64,000 nucleotides of DNA from Malania oleifera (taxonomy: Eukaryota > Streptophyta > Magnoliopsida > Santalales > Ximeniaceae), in the NCBI RefSeq assembly GCF_029873635.1, contig NC_080420.1:53993457-54057456 (forward strand), read 5' to 3'. Below are positions 21,137 to 32,549 of the stretch, piece after piece. The first letter of the stretch is position 1, and each line of letters opens with the position of its first letter. The position numbers were made by a program, and so were the translations under genes. A model generated the notes under the pieces. That model worked only from the letters and a program-made list of their open reading frames with translations, did no database searches and was not told the DNA's origin.

Positions 21137-23750
21137 TTCCTATATTATTAGTATATTTATTATCATTATTATTATTATTATTATTATTATCATTACTAGT
21201 ACTTTTATTTTAATTTTACTATAATTATTTTTATTTTTCATTTATTTTATTGTTTTTGATATATTATTATTTTTATTACTCTTATTATTATTATTATTAT
21301 TATTGTCATTACTACTAAATCTATTATTACCATAAGTATAAAAAGAATTTAAAAAAAAATAAAAAAAGAAAAAGGAAATAAAATCAAAGAAGGGTTTAGG
21401 GTTTCCAAATTTTTTATATAAGCGGAGGGGGGCGAAGGCCAGGAGGACAGCAAAAATTTTCTTTTCTTCTTCTTTTTCTTCCGGTGCATCCTTCCAGCTC
21501 CTCTTCCAACGCTCGCGAACCTCTCTTCCTTCTTCCTCCTTCATTCTCGTTTCTCTCCATCCTGTTCCAGCTCCGGCCGCCACCTCTGCTCCACAGCCTC
21601 GGCCACACCTCTTGCTGCACGGCGGCTACACCACCCGAAGTCTCCATCTTCACCAGTAGCCAAGCCACCTAGCTCTGCCGGTCCACAGAACCAGCCGCCA
21701 CCAAGATCCTCCGTCACCAAACCACAGCATCTTCTTCCCAAGAAGTTCATCCTCTCCGGCACCACTACGGGCAAGCAACCCCCATTCTAACCACTCCGCC
21801 ACACAGTCCGTGCACCAGCAGACGCCAGCCCCGGCGAGCTCCCTTCCATCAGCCTCACAACAATAGTCCTCCACGAGCTCCTGCAACAACCGGCCACCTC
21901 CAGTCCCAACTCTCCGACCATCAACTCCGGTGACGACCCAGCTCCGGCCGCCTGCTTTTTCCCACGACCACGACCACCGGGTGAGGTTTTCACCTCCGGC
22001 CATACACACCGTGCACACACAGACACAGGTGCACGTGTATTGTAGTTTATTTTACTTTTCATTCTTTTTGTTTCTCATTTATTTATTTATTTGTTTACTT
22101 ATTTATTTTTCTGTTTTTCTTCTTATTTTGATTTGTTTTAATGTTTAAAACTTAAGACTTCATGGTATGAGTATGTATATTAATATATTAGTTGTCGTAG
22201 TATGTAGTTAATATTCGCATCTAGGCTTTTTATTGTATGTACGTTAAAATTTTAACATTGTGTTCACGGTTTAATTTTATTGTTGTGATATTTGTTTAGA
22301 TTTTTTGTGGTAATTATTTTAATTACTAATCGGTTCATTCTCATTATTGTAGGATTTTTTTTTCTTTTATTGCCAAGGTAAGATTTCATTTGTAATATTT
22401 AAATGTAATAATTTCTGTCGTCATATTTTATTTTATTTTAGTTTTTTTTTTAGTACGCAATATTCAAATTGAATGTAGAATATGTATTCTTACGTTTCGG
22501 GTTTTTATCTTGTTGTGGTTCTTATGTATAAGATATTTTTTATTATTATTTTACTCATGTTTATATTGTAGGTTAACTTTATATTATATTATTAGTATTT
22601 TAGAATTTTGGTCGTGTTATATATCATGTTAGGAGTTTTAGTAGATTAGTTGTATATGTGGTATTTTAAAACTATAGTTGTATGTGCATTCTAGAATGTT
22701 AGTCATATTAGGTATTTAATAACTTATGATTTATAAGTAACATCATACATATAATTTAGTATTTTAGGTAACTTTTAGTATAGCATCTTGAGTAATACTA
22801 TATATTTATTATTATTATGATACTTTTAGTATGTTAATTATTATGGTAAGTTTAATATTTTAGGTAATATAATATTTTTGGTGTTTTGGTATCATACTAT
22901 TATATGGTATGTTTAGTATATATAGTATTATAGTAATTTATTACGTATTATATTATTTGTGGATATTTATTATTATTATCGTGATTATGTGTATTATGGT
23001 ATGTTTGAGTTTTTTTTTTATAACGTACATGTAGTATTTTAATATTATGATATGCTCATTATCTTAGTCTATATTATATGTTTATATTCTACTATTATTG
23101 GTATGTTGGATATTTTAGCTTCTATTATATATGTTGATTAGTACGTATTGTGGTATCCTAATATTCTAGTTTATTACTATTTTTTTTTATTATGTTTAAA
23201 TTATTATATCTATTATCCAAAACCTCCCAAACTAGTATTTTCATACTTAGGAAAACCCATAAAATTTCTAAAATTTGGGAGCGTATTTTATAAAATATTT
23301 TTGATTTTTAATCCCTATGATTTTATTGCGAGGGTATGAGCCTTCGGGCATCACGTACCCTAAGCTCTGAGGGAATATATATGTATATATTATCTTTATT
23401 TATTTATTATTTTATTTATTTATTTATTTTTCACGTTTATTTATAAATTCATAAAAAGGAGTAATTTAAAGAATTATTAGATTAACTTAGGGATAATTTC
23501 AAATTAATTAGGTACTGTTCGTAAGAACGGGCGCGTAGGGGGTGCTCGTACCTTCCCCTCGCGTAACCGAACTCCCGACCCTAACTCTGGTAATGTAGAC
23601 CGATTCTACCCCTAACGGGGTAGTAATCATGTGTTCTAACCGCACTAAAGGTTAGTGGCGACTCCGACACTTTCATCTTTTTAATTGAAAATTCAAATTG
23701 ATTTTTTAGTTCGCCGCCCGGGGCACACCCGCGCCCGGGACGTCGCGACA
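20627..23750 (+). repeat. Ty3/gypsy solo LTR (Tat/Retand-like), 3124 bp
   Basis: It begins TGTAGACACCCTATTTTTG and ends GGTTAGTGGCGACTCC, a GC-rich stretch and CGTCGCGACA, the typical ends of long Tat-type LTRs. No internal coding region is attached. It contains a TTA-triplet block (20690-21330), a TATA box (TTTATATAAG near 21414), and a GC-rich, TCT-rich stretch (21420-22030) that gives spurious open frames on both strands. I could not find matching target duplications (ACCAT before, CGGTG after). Confidence 0.75.
20690..21330. repeat. (TTA)n microsatellite block
   Basis: Several runs of TTA/ATT triplets. The longest uninterrupted run is about 70 bp at 21067-21136. Confidence 0.95.
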
Positions 23751-25324
23751 CGGTGACTGACATAATTATGCTGATAAAATTGAGTAAACAGAAGTGAGAC
23801 AGGCGTCTGATGAAACATCATCAAGCGACTGACAATTTTTATGCTTTTAAAAACTGAACAGGCATAATCGAGACAGGCGACTGACTTATTAGGCACAAGC
23901 AGCTAACCCCATTCTATTTTTGAAAAATACGCTGAATTTAAAAGGCACAGGTGACTGAACCTGGTGTCAAAAGTGACTAATGTTTGTATTTTTAAATTTA
24001 AAACAGCGAAAGAAAGTTTCCAAAATTGATTGCTTGACCCCCAAACTTTGAGAAAACTTGAGAAACAATGCAAGTAACTTGGGGAATACGAAAATATACT
24101 TTATTACTCTATAAATACTTGAGAATTTCAATGATTAGATATACAGCAAAAGATCATACAAATTTATATTTTTTGAAAATCCCTCTGCTAAAAGTTTGCT
24201 GAGATTGTGCTGAAAGTCTTGTTGTGCTATTGCTGATATTGATTGAAGTTCTTATTTGTTTTCACGAATTTCCTACTTCTAATCAAAACCCTTGGTGATA
24301 TTCTACTAAGCTTCATCTTCTTTATTGTTTATTTATTGAAGTATATTGTTTTACACTTGTACAAATCTGCTCTAACTGAGAGTTTTTCTTGTACGAGCCA
24401 AAGTTGTTCTTGTTTCTTGTTTTCTTAACGATTTAGGGTTGATTGGATCGTTGCCTGGCAAGAAGGGGTATTTTTGTTAGAGAGAGATCTCCACCTAATA
24501 AGGAGAGAGGTAGTCACTTGGCCTATAAAGAAGTTAGAAAGGAAAATCCTCACAGCGGTTGCTTGAGGCAAGGACGCAGGCCGCTGGCCGAACCTTGTAA
24601 AAAATCTGGTTTTCTTCTCTTCTTTCCTTAATCTCTTTAAATTATTGCAAACATATTAACTACGTGATTGTTTAAATATTTACTGAGAACTTGCTGGAAG
24701 TTGGGATATTGTTGAATGCTAATTTGAATCAAGGAGATTGATTGGATTGAATATTCAGTGAAAGCTTTGAAATCTGAATTGTTGAATGAACAATTGATAT
24801 AAATCGTGTGTAATTGCATTATCTATATTGCAAGACACTTCAGAATGATTTATTGAAATTATCTATTAAAGTTATTATTGTTCAATGTTGAGAAGAATAA
24901 TTGATTCTCAAATTTGGTTATGCATTCAAGTATTGGATTTAAATACTGAATTGTTGAGTATCATAACTGAGTTTAATCATGTGAAATAAATCATTCTATT
25001 AAAGCAAAATTGCAGAGTACTTTAGATAAATTTCTGAAACTAATATTGTCTTTGATATATATTGAAAATAAAATTTGATTTGGAATTTTTATCCATTGAA
25101 GGACTGAAAGTTGAATTTACATTATATTAATTGTTGGTTAATATAAATAAGGCGGTTGATAAGAATTGTGTTGTTGGTTGAATAGTGTGATTGTAATCAA
25201 CTTAGATTGAAAAATGGTTATACTAGACTAAAGTTTTGTAAAGAAAATTTTAAAACCCAATTCATCCCCCCCCCCCTCCTTCTTGGGAGTACACTTTTAT
25301 TCTTAATTCTTTTTGTTGTTCCTC

Positions 25325-25860
25325 CTAAGATGGTATGCTTTCAGCACAAAATTCATCACATGATTCATCACAAGAATCATTAAATGAGGTAGAACGAGAG
25401 AAGTGTACCTCTTCATCGTCTAATGCCATTAGGCAACAATTTGCCACTTCTTGATCACTTGAGTCTGAATCATCCCAAGTGGTAGCCTTCTTCTCTTCGG
25501 TTCCTTTATAAGTAATTTCTAATTCTTCCCATATTTCCTTAGCACTTTGACATGCCATGATCCTATTAAATTCATTAGTATCTAAAGCACAATATAATGC
25601 ATTCATGGCACTAAAGTTGATTTGCATTAATTTAATGTCATTTTTCATTCATTTCATTTTCTAGATTGGGAATTTCTTTCTTATCAATAATTGTCATAGG
25701 CACATAATTGCCTTGAACAATTAATCTCCAACCTCTACAATACATTGTTTGGATAAAAACTCATTCATTGTTTCTAAGAGGTGTAATTTACACCACAAAA
25801 TATTGGAGGCCTTGTAGAGGATTGACCCTCACCAAAAGGGGATACACCAATGTGTGTCAT
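25325..25860 (-). pseudogene. Copia gag remnant with internal deletion (copia-E)
   Basis: On the minus strand it begins MTHIGVSPFGEGQSS at 25860, colinear with the copia-1 and copia-D Gag starts. It has stops near 25785 and continues with MQINFSAMNALYCALDTNEFNRIMACQ. It then jumps from ITYKGT directly to EEKKATTWDDSDSSDQEVANCC. The middle of Gag, including the zinc knuckle, is deleted. Nothing of pol follows: at 25325 the sequence abuts the end of the copia-D LTR. Confidence 0.8.
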
Positions 25861-25900
25861 GTGATCTTTATACAAATACGGTTAAGTTTACTGTAACCGA

Positions 25901-25912
25901 GTTATGATACCA
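25901..25912 (-). promoter_or_regulatory. copia-E primer-binding site
   Basis: The minus strand reads TGGTATCATAAC, a three-base variant of the initiator tRNA-Met site, two bases from the LTR end at 25915. Confidence 0.7.
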
Positions 25913-25914
25913 AT

Positions 25915-28680
25915 TGTGTGTTTAGGTGTAATCCCAAAAGAGGGAGGGGTGAATTGGATATATAAAAATTTATGCTAGTTCTTAAACAATTTTAACCACA
26001 ATCTAATCAAGTGATCTAAATATGAAAATGCTATCAATATTCACAATAAGCATGTATGAATGTAAATGTGCTCAAATTTAAGAGTTAAGGGAAAAGAGAA
26101 TAAAACCGTGTTTTGACAAGATTTGGCTACCCTTGCCTACGTCCTTGCCTCAAGTAACCCACTTGATGATTCCACTAAACACTCTTTCAGAAGGCAAAGA
26201 AACCTCTCTCCTTCAGTAGGCAGAGATGTCTCTCTCCTTCAACAGCCGGAGATGCCTTTACAATCCCTCCTTCACTAGGTGAAGATGTCTCTCTCCTTCA
26301 ATAGGCAAAGATGTCTCTCTGCTTCACTAGGCGGAGATGCCTTTACAATCCTTCCTTCACTAGGCAGAGATAACTCTCTCCTTTAATAAGAGGAGATGCC
26401 CTTACAAAGTGGAATCTATTAGCCCTGTCAGCTACACTATCTTGGTTTATATGTTTTGATGATATTAACCTATTTGTTGTTTCTAGTTTTTTTCCATCCT
26501 TGTAGATCTTATCTAGTATAGGTACAAAGTGTCAAGTACACAGAGGTGCCAAATCAGAAGCAAAGATCAGACCTAGTAGACATCAAATAGAAAAGATCAG
26601 AAGGACACTGACTCAAAAGCACCAAAGCACATCCCGGAGTTTTTATTGTGTATAAATTAATTGTAATAAGGGTTGTGTGAGTAAGTGCATATTATAACTC
26701 TTGCGGTGTGTGTCTTGCATGATTTCTGAGTAAGAGTTGGGTCATTGCATAAGCATACTAGGACACATGAGCATATATGATCTGCACAAAAGTAACAAAC
26801 TCATAATTCATAGTTTTCAAAGTAAAAACAAAGAGGTTGTCAAAATAATCTTATACTCAATTAAGTTTTCAAAATGGGACAAGTGTTAAGTAATATATAA
26901 GTTATAAACATTTTAAAAACTTGGTCCCGATTTTACAAAACTAGCTCTACGTCCTAAATTCCTAAAAGTCAAGCATATTTTCAATAAAGGACATACCAAG
27001 CATATAAGATATCGAAACGAGTTTTCAAATATGTTTTCATAAAACAAGATATCTTATATTTATAGGGAAACTCACTTGGACAAGTTTTAATTTTCATTAG
27101 ACTCAATATATTTCATATACTTTTGTCTAAGAATGTTTTAAGTCATTAAAATGCTTTTTGACAAGAAAAACAAAGCAATCATCACTGCTGTAGTGCAACC
27201 TTGAGTCCTGAATACCCTTCGGTATTTTGGGCATAATTTTTTATAGAAAGGTCCAAATGGGATGATCTTGGTGTCCCTGGAAATCTAAGACAAAATTCCA
27301 CAACTTTCATTTTTATGACTTTTTATGATTCAGGGACCTCGTCGACGAACACAGGGGATTCGTTGACGAGTTCAACGGGCAGAATGACACTAACGGGCGG
27401 AAAATGGCTAGTTTGCCAAATAAAATATTTTTTCTTCCCCCCAACGGCTAGTTAATGGCTCTTAAGGCTCTTGGGCTATAAATACAAGCTATTAGACTTG
27501 TATTAACATGGTTTTGAAGGTCTTTGATCATTGTTAATAAAAAACATCATTTTATACAAAACCTAGCACATTGCATATTAGTTCTTCTTACATGTGCTCA
27601 TTCTCTCTTACTCACTTATTGTGTTTGAATCAATTCTTGAGAGAATAGCGTGAGGTTTGAGTTTTAAATCATATTTACTCATTGTAAGGAGCATTCTTTG
27701 TAATCTTCCATCTTCATATGAAAGGTTCTTTGTGAACCATGTTGTAAGGTTCTTTGTGAACCGAATTGATAAAGGCTCTTTGTGAGCAATAGGGATTTGT
27801 TCCCAAATTTGTAAGGCTTGCTCCGCTGCGGAAGGAGCGATTATAGTGGATTTTGGAATCTTTAGCTTGGTGCTAAGGCATGGACATAGGCTTGGTGCCG
27901 AATCACGTAAAAATACTGGTGTTGTTCTTTCTCTCCCTTACACTCTTTATTTTATATCTTGTGCATGATTTATATTCATATTGAGATATAATTTCTTGTA
28001 TCTTACAAAGAGTTTTTATTTTGTAGAAAAATGCATATTCCGCGAAAAGAGTCTATTCACCCTCCCCCCCCCCCCCTCTTCTCTAGACTATATACTCCCG
28101 GGTTGGGGCAACCAACAGAATCAATAGAAATTGATGTGCAGTGAATGCTCCACACTTGAGCGGGTAAGTACAATGAAAATAACCACACTAATACACTCTC
28201 AAATGATTATGAGTGAAGCTCAAGGAGTAACAAGAAGGTCTCTCTCAATCAATGAATTTCAAGAAAGATTTATGAGCAAGAGAGCAAGTGTGCAGTTGAA
28301 AGATGAACTAGAAAATGCAAAGTGCTTGAAAAATATTTTCAATTGAAGATCAAAAGCATAGATATATGATAGATGTATGTTACATTTAAAACAAGTTAGA
28401 AACCTTGTATTTATAGGCAAGATGATGAACTAGTTGTTTTATGGCCGTTGGGTTTTAAAAATACTTTATTATATTCAAAACTAGTCGTTTTCTAGTCGTT
28501 GCGGGTTGAATCTCACAGATTTGGTCACCTGAATTCCCTGGAGATGGAAATTGTGAAAGTTAGTAGCAACTTTGGTCGCCCGACCTCTAAGGTTCGGCCG
28601 CCCGAAATTCCTAGAACACAAATTGTGCTCATCCAGTGGCGATACGGTCAACTGAACTTCCTAAAGCCTCAAGACCCTTA
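25915..28680 (-). repeat. copia-E LTR, split by a solo LTR
   Basis: The minus-strand LTR ends at 25915. It has the TCACCCCTCCCTCTTTTGGGA box and the CTACGTCCTTGCC block at about 26138. It is interrupted at 26417-28117 and continues to about 28680. A TATA box lies at 28408-28415. GGTCGCCCGACC and GGCCGCCCGAA motifs lie at 28523-28660. The expected outer end (CCAACA on the plus strand) was not found, so it is truncated. CTCTCTCCTTCA/ACTAGGC(A/G)GAGATG units repeat at 26190-26400. Confidence 0.7.
26417..28117 (+). repeat. Copia solo LTR (LTR-F) with GAATC target duplication
   Basis: It is 1701 bp long and flanked by the perfect 5-bp repeat GAATC (26412-26416 and 28118-28122). It ends CAACCAACA. 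Its start reads TATTAG, one base from the canonical TG. It has a TATA box (27477-27484), an inverted motif pair CTCGTCGACGAA / TTCGTTGACGAG (27333-27384), ATGGACATAGGC at 27881, and a C tract near 28064-28077. Confidence 0.8.
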
Positions 28681-28853
28681 GTTTTTCATTCTAAAAAGGA
28701 TTTTGACATTTTGAAAAGTAGAAGAAAACTTTATTAGAGACGAGAGAGAACCTGCTGTGAAAAAAAAAAGAGGGTTGGAATCTACATATTGATTTTTTCG
28801 AGAATTAAGGGAAATTTTGAAAGGCTTTTTATTATTCATTTTAAAATGCTTTT
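28681..28853. other. Unassigned sequence
   Basis: Short AT-rich stretch between the copia-E LTR and the gypsy solo LTR. Nothing recognised. Confidence 0.3.
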
Positions 28854-30375
28854 TGATTACGCCCAAAGAATAATGTGGTAGTTGTAGCACAGCTTTAGGG
28901 TGTTGATTCCACAGGGAGAAGGAAAAAGGAACACAAATGGGCAAATAAAAATAAAAATAATAGTAAATGATTTTTAAGGAAAAACAAATGACTTCTTTTT
29001 AGAAAGATTTAAAACTAAGATTATTTTTGTGGATGGAAAATCAAGTTTGCAAGAACCAAGGCATCAAGAATCCCTCTCACAAATCAGATAATCAATCTAT
29101 TTTTAATCCATTGGTTTTCTCAACTGGAGATTTCACATCCCAAATCCCCAATCGGAAGATATAGAATTACAAATCTTTGATAAATTCAAAAGTAAATTAT
29201 CTAAATATTATTCATCTCTTTAAAAACTCAAAAGCTATTAACTTTGTTAACAAATACTAACAACAACAATATATTCGGAGACAATATCGCAACAGAAGAG
29301 TAATGTAACAAAATTAATAGTTTGTCTTGAACATATTCATGGATCCTTATAATTCTATTGAAAAAGCATGATTGAATCCACGAAGAGATTCAGATATATG
29401 AATATTCAAGTGTGAAATAAAACAAATAACAATTGATGAACAATAAATAGAAAATATAAAAACATTGGAGAACAGCAATATGGATTAAAAATAAATTGAA
29501 ATACCTTTATTTGATCAAGTTCATCCCTAGTCAAGGCTAGGGAATTAGTTCCTCATCACAAGATGGAAGAAAAATAAACTTTCAAAAAAACCTTGAGAAA
29601 ACCCAGCCCCCAGTCGTCCCCCTTTCTTCACACAAAGTTTTGGTTATATATGTCCCTCTCAAAACCCTAAAAAAATGAAATAGCATAAAAAATAAATAAA
29701 TAAATAAAATAAAATAAAATACGCTGAAAAATATCCTATGGTTTTCGGGTTTGGATTGCGGCTCACGTTTGGCCCAGTAAACATCCATATTAGCAAAATA
29801 CTATATCACAATGAATTGTAGCTCTTTTCGTAATATTTCCAATGCCACTTGAATCATGCCAATCCAATATCAGAGAGAGAGTTATGATTAAATTACGGAA
29901 ATATGTCCAGGTTGTCTCCTAACGAATTTCGAACTTGGACGAGCTTGGATTGCAGCCCACTTTTGACCTAGTAAAAGTCCAAGTTAGTGAAAGGCTATTT
30001 CAGAATAAATTGTAGCCCATTATGTAAGGTTTTCAACGCAATTTGAATCGACCAAAACCGATATTGGATGAAATAGTTATGATGAAAATATTGAACGGTG
30101 CGTGGAGACTCTTTCGAAATGGGATTATATCATATCCAATATTCTTTCCTCCAATCTAGGTGACTAATCTTCTTCATTTATGCTAAGGGTTGACTTCCAA
30201 ATCTTTTTAACTTCATTCCTATGATAAAAATCATTGAAAATTAATTAAAATTAAAAACTTAAAAATAATGATGATCAAGTCAGAAACTTACCACTAACAT
30301 ATTCAAATTATCTTTATAAATTAGCAAATAAACAAGAAAAAGTAATGTTCAAAGTGCACTTTTATGCACTCATCA
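28854..30375 (-). repeat. Ty3/gypsy solo LTR (LTR-G) with CTTTT target duplication
   Basis: On the plus strand it runs from TGATTACGCCC to CACTCATCA (1522 bp) and is flanked by the perfect 5-bp repeat CTTTT (28849-28853 and 30376-30380). The minus strand gives the sense direction, TGATGAGTGCATAAAAGTGC onward. The interior contains paired clauses about unknown-element style 'GCAATCCAAGCTCGTCC' as in Athila/Tat LTRs, and a GGGTGTTGATTCCACAGGG block near its end. Confidence 0.88.
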
Positions 30376-30479
30376 CTTTTGATAACCCATTCTTTTGTTT
30401 CTTGACATGTAGAATGGGACTCTATCTTTTTTTTCAATAACTCCAAACCAATCAATCGAATATTGATTAATAAGTAATC

Positions 30480-30545
30480 GATCAGGGCTCAACCCTGGAC
30501 AGGCGGTGGAAACTACAAAGTTGAAGTACAGTAAGGGCAGAATTC
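30480..30545 (+). pseudogene. Plastid 16S rRNA fragment (middle)
   Basis: CAGGGCTCAACCCTGGACAG, GGTGGAAACTAC and GGGCAG match the plastid 16S region around position 600-660. It overlaps the end of the larger fragment at 31140-31712. Confidence 0.8.
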
Positions 30546-30613
30546 AACAGGAGTCTATTATTGAATTAACTCTATCCAATAGTATCCATTTTGGGAATGC
30601 CCAGTGCCAAAAT

Positions 30614-30701
30614 CTCTAAGAGATTTGAACCCTCAATAGTTTTGAACAAAGAACTATACCCTTTTTTAAGACCAAACTATCAACCACTTGGACATCTTTC
30701 C
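30614..30701 (-). pseudogene. Plastid tRNA-Ser(UGA) relic
   Basis: The plus strand reads GATTTGAACCCTCAATAG, AGAACTATACC, AAGACC, ACTATCAACCACTTGG and ACATCTTTCC. This is the antisense of plastid trnS-UGA (T loop, long variable arm, anticodon stem, D loop, acceptor) with many substitutions. The anticodon loop reads CTTAAAA, so the UGA anticodon is lost. Not a working tRNA. Confidence 0.7.
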
Positions 30702-31139
30702 AAACCTCCAAAAGAGAATTTCTATTTTCTTTTTATTCCCCATTATCTCCACCTTGTAGGAACTGTGAGATCACTCCAATGACGGAGAAGGGAAATCAAT
30801 CACTCTTAAAACTAGCATTCTTAACACCAATGAAAGAGTCGGGCGTAAAAGAGGGGAAAGCTCTCCCTTCCTGGAGACTTGTTGGAAAACCCATTGCTAA
30901 ACTTGATGAATCACCCTTTGTTGTTCAAAATGGATAGTTTTATTTTTTGTAATTTTCTAATTTTTCCAAAGTCTTATAAGTTGAATTGGTCAAATTGAAC
31001 TTTTTCTTCCTCTATCTCAAAGTATCCATTCGCTCGAAACTAATATGCTTCCATTTCTGCTTTCCCCCCTTTCTTCCATTTTTAAAGTTTATTTCATTTT
31101 CTTAGTAAGAATGGAAGCTATAAGTAATGCAACTATGAA

Positions 31140-31712
31140 TCTCATAGAGAGTTCAATCCTGGCTCAGGATGGATGCTGGCGGTATGCTTAACACATGCAA
31201 GTCGAGCAGGATGTGGTATTTCCAGTGGCAGACGAGTGAGTAACGCATAAGAACCTACCCTTGGGAGGGGAACAATAGCTAGAAATGACTGCTAATACCC
31301 CCTGTAGGCTAAGGAGCAAAAGGAGGAATCCACCCAAGGGGCTCACATCTGATTAGCTTGTTGGTGAGGCAATGGCTTACCAAGGCGATGATCAACAGTT
31401 GGTCCGAGAGTATGATCAGCCACATTGCGACCAAGACACAACCCAGACTCCTATGGGGGGCATCAGTGGGGAATTTTTCGCAATGGGCTGAAGCTTGACG
31501 AAGAAGGTCCAAAGGTCGTAAACTTCTTTCCTAGAGAAGAAACAATGGTGGTATATGGGGAATAAGCATCGACTAACTCTACGCCAATAGTTGTGGTAAA
31601 ATAGAGGATGCAAACGTTATTCAGAATGATTGAGCGTAAAGCATATGTAGGTGGCTTTTTAAGTCCGTAGTCAAATCCTAGGGCTCAACCCTAGACAATC
31701 GATGGAAACCAA
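31140..31712 (+). pseudogene. Plastid 16S rRNA, 5' portion, decayed
   Basis: It starts TCTCATAGAGAGTTCAATCC, TGGCTCAGGATGG, then AACACATGCAAGTCG, GAGTGAGTAACGC, CAAGGCGATGATCA and GACTCCTATGGGGGGC. It continues with GGGGAATAAGCATCG, GTAAAGC and AAGTCCGTAGTCAAATCC. This is colinear with about the first 600 bases of chloroplast 16S rRNA. A short block near the 400-position hairpin is deleted (31487-31510) and substitutions are many. It ends at GGAAACC, where unrelated sequence begins. No function expected. Confidence 0.88.
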
Positions 31713-31889
31713 GGTCGAAAAGATTGAAAAAATCAGTCATTCACTAATGAAGGATTCCTCGAAAAGTTAAGGATTAGTAATCCTTTCTAGAAATCAAATG
31801 GATTCGATCTTATATATACGCGAGGAAGGTAATAAAAAAAGAAAGAAGAACTTTTTATTTTATTCGGCTCAAGCCTTTATACTATTTTA

Positions 31890-32549
31890 GTAAAAGATTG
31901 GATCGAGTTTAATTGCAATTCAATTGAGGGAATGAAGAAAGAAGAAGAAGAAGAAGAAATGAACGATGGATACTAGGCGCTATGCGTTTTGACTCAAGCA
32001 GTACTGTAGCCCACTCCGCCAAAAAAAGATACACCACCATGAGCTAAAGCTTCGCAGAGTATTTCTATCCAAGTGCAAGGAATCTGTATCTTCATAGACA
32101 TTTCTATTTCACAGAGCCTCTCTCCAAGACAATGCTCAGATTGTTACATCTTTCGTATTGAATCGATTCTTTTTAGGGTTATATACATTCTCATTATGAG
32201 TTTGTATTCTACTTAATCCTTTATACTATTTTAGTAAAATATTCGGTTGAGTTTAATTGCAATTCAATTAAGGGAACAAATAAAGAAGAAGAAGAAGAAG
32301 AAGTAAACGATGGATACTAGGCGCTATACATATCAACCCGGGCAATGTTGTAGCCCACTTCGCCAAAGATGGATGCACCCCCATGAGCTAAAGTTTCATA
32401 GGGTCTTTTTATCCAAGTGTAAGGAATCCACATCTTCATAGACATGTCTATTTCACCAAACCTCTCTCCAATACAGTGCCCAAATTGTTACGTCTTTCGT
32501 ATTTAATAGATTCTTTTTTAGGGTTATATACATTCTAATTAAGAGAATG

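Larger units (their letters stand above)
14642..25305 (+). mobile_element. SIRE-like copia element with gag and ORF3 but no pol (copia-D)
   Basis: The order is truncated 5' LTR (14642-15263), PBS (15266-15277), gag (15324-17191), a 1.2 kb degenerate gap, ORF3 (18377-19538), spacer, polypurine tract (20145-20158), and 3' LTR (20159-25305). A 3.1 kb gypsy solo LTR is nested in the 3' LTR. The last 620 bp of the two LTRs are nearly identical, which supports one element. Protease, integrase, RT and RNase H, which need over 3 kb, cannot fit in the gap and no trace is visible. It would depend on enzymes from other copies. Confidence 0.8.
20159..25305 (+). repeat. copia-D 3' LTR, split by a gypsy solo LTR
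   Basis: It starts TGTTGGTCTTACAAGG and ends at TTCTTA (mutated CA). Without the nested gypsy LTR (20627-23750) its length is 2023 bp. The motif array GACAGGCGACTGAC lies on both sides of the insertion (20605-20626 and 23751-23982), and a TATA box (24110-24117) follows 127 bp later. The GGACGCAGGC and GCCGAACCTTGT blocks are at about 24573-24600. A long C tract is at 25266-25276. Confidence 0.85.

Noticed and set aside
20971..21213. Open frame rich in Tyr and Ile
   Set aside because: It is a translation of the TTA microsatellite and has no coding value.
21242..22148. Several overlapping open frames in a GC-rich stretch on both strands
   Set aside because: They lie inside the gypsy solo LTR, overlap each other, and show no domain. 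High GC removes stop codons by chance.
31309..31613. Minus-strand open frames over the 16S region
   Set aside because: Antisense to a plastid 16S rRNA relic; not protein-coding.
31140..31712. A working or bacterial 16S rRNA gene, or contamination
   Set aside because: It matches plastid wording, is heavily mutated and truncated, and is embedded in plant nuclear repeats.
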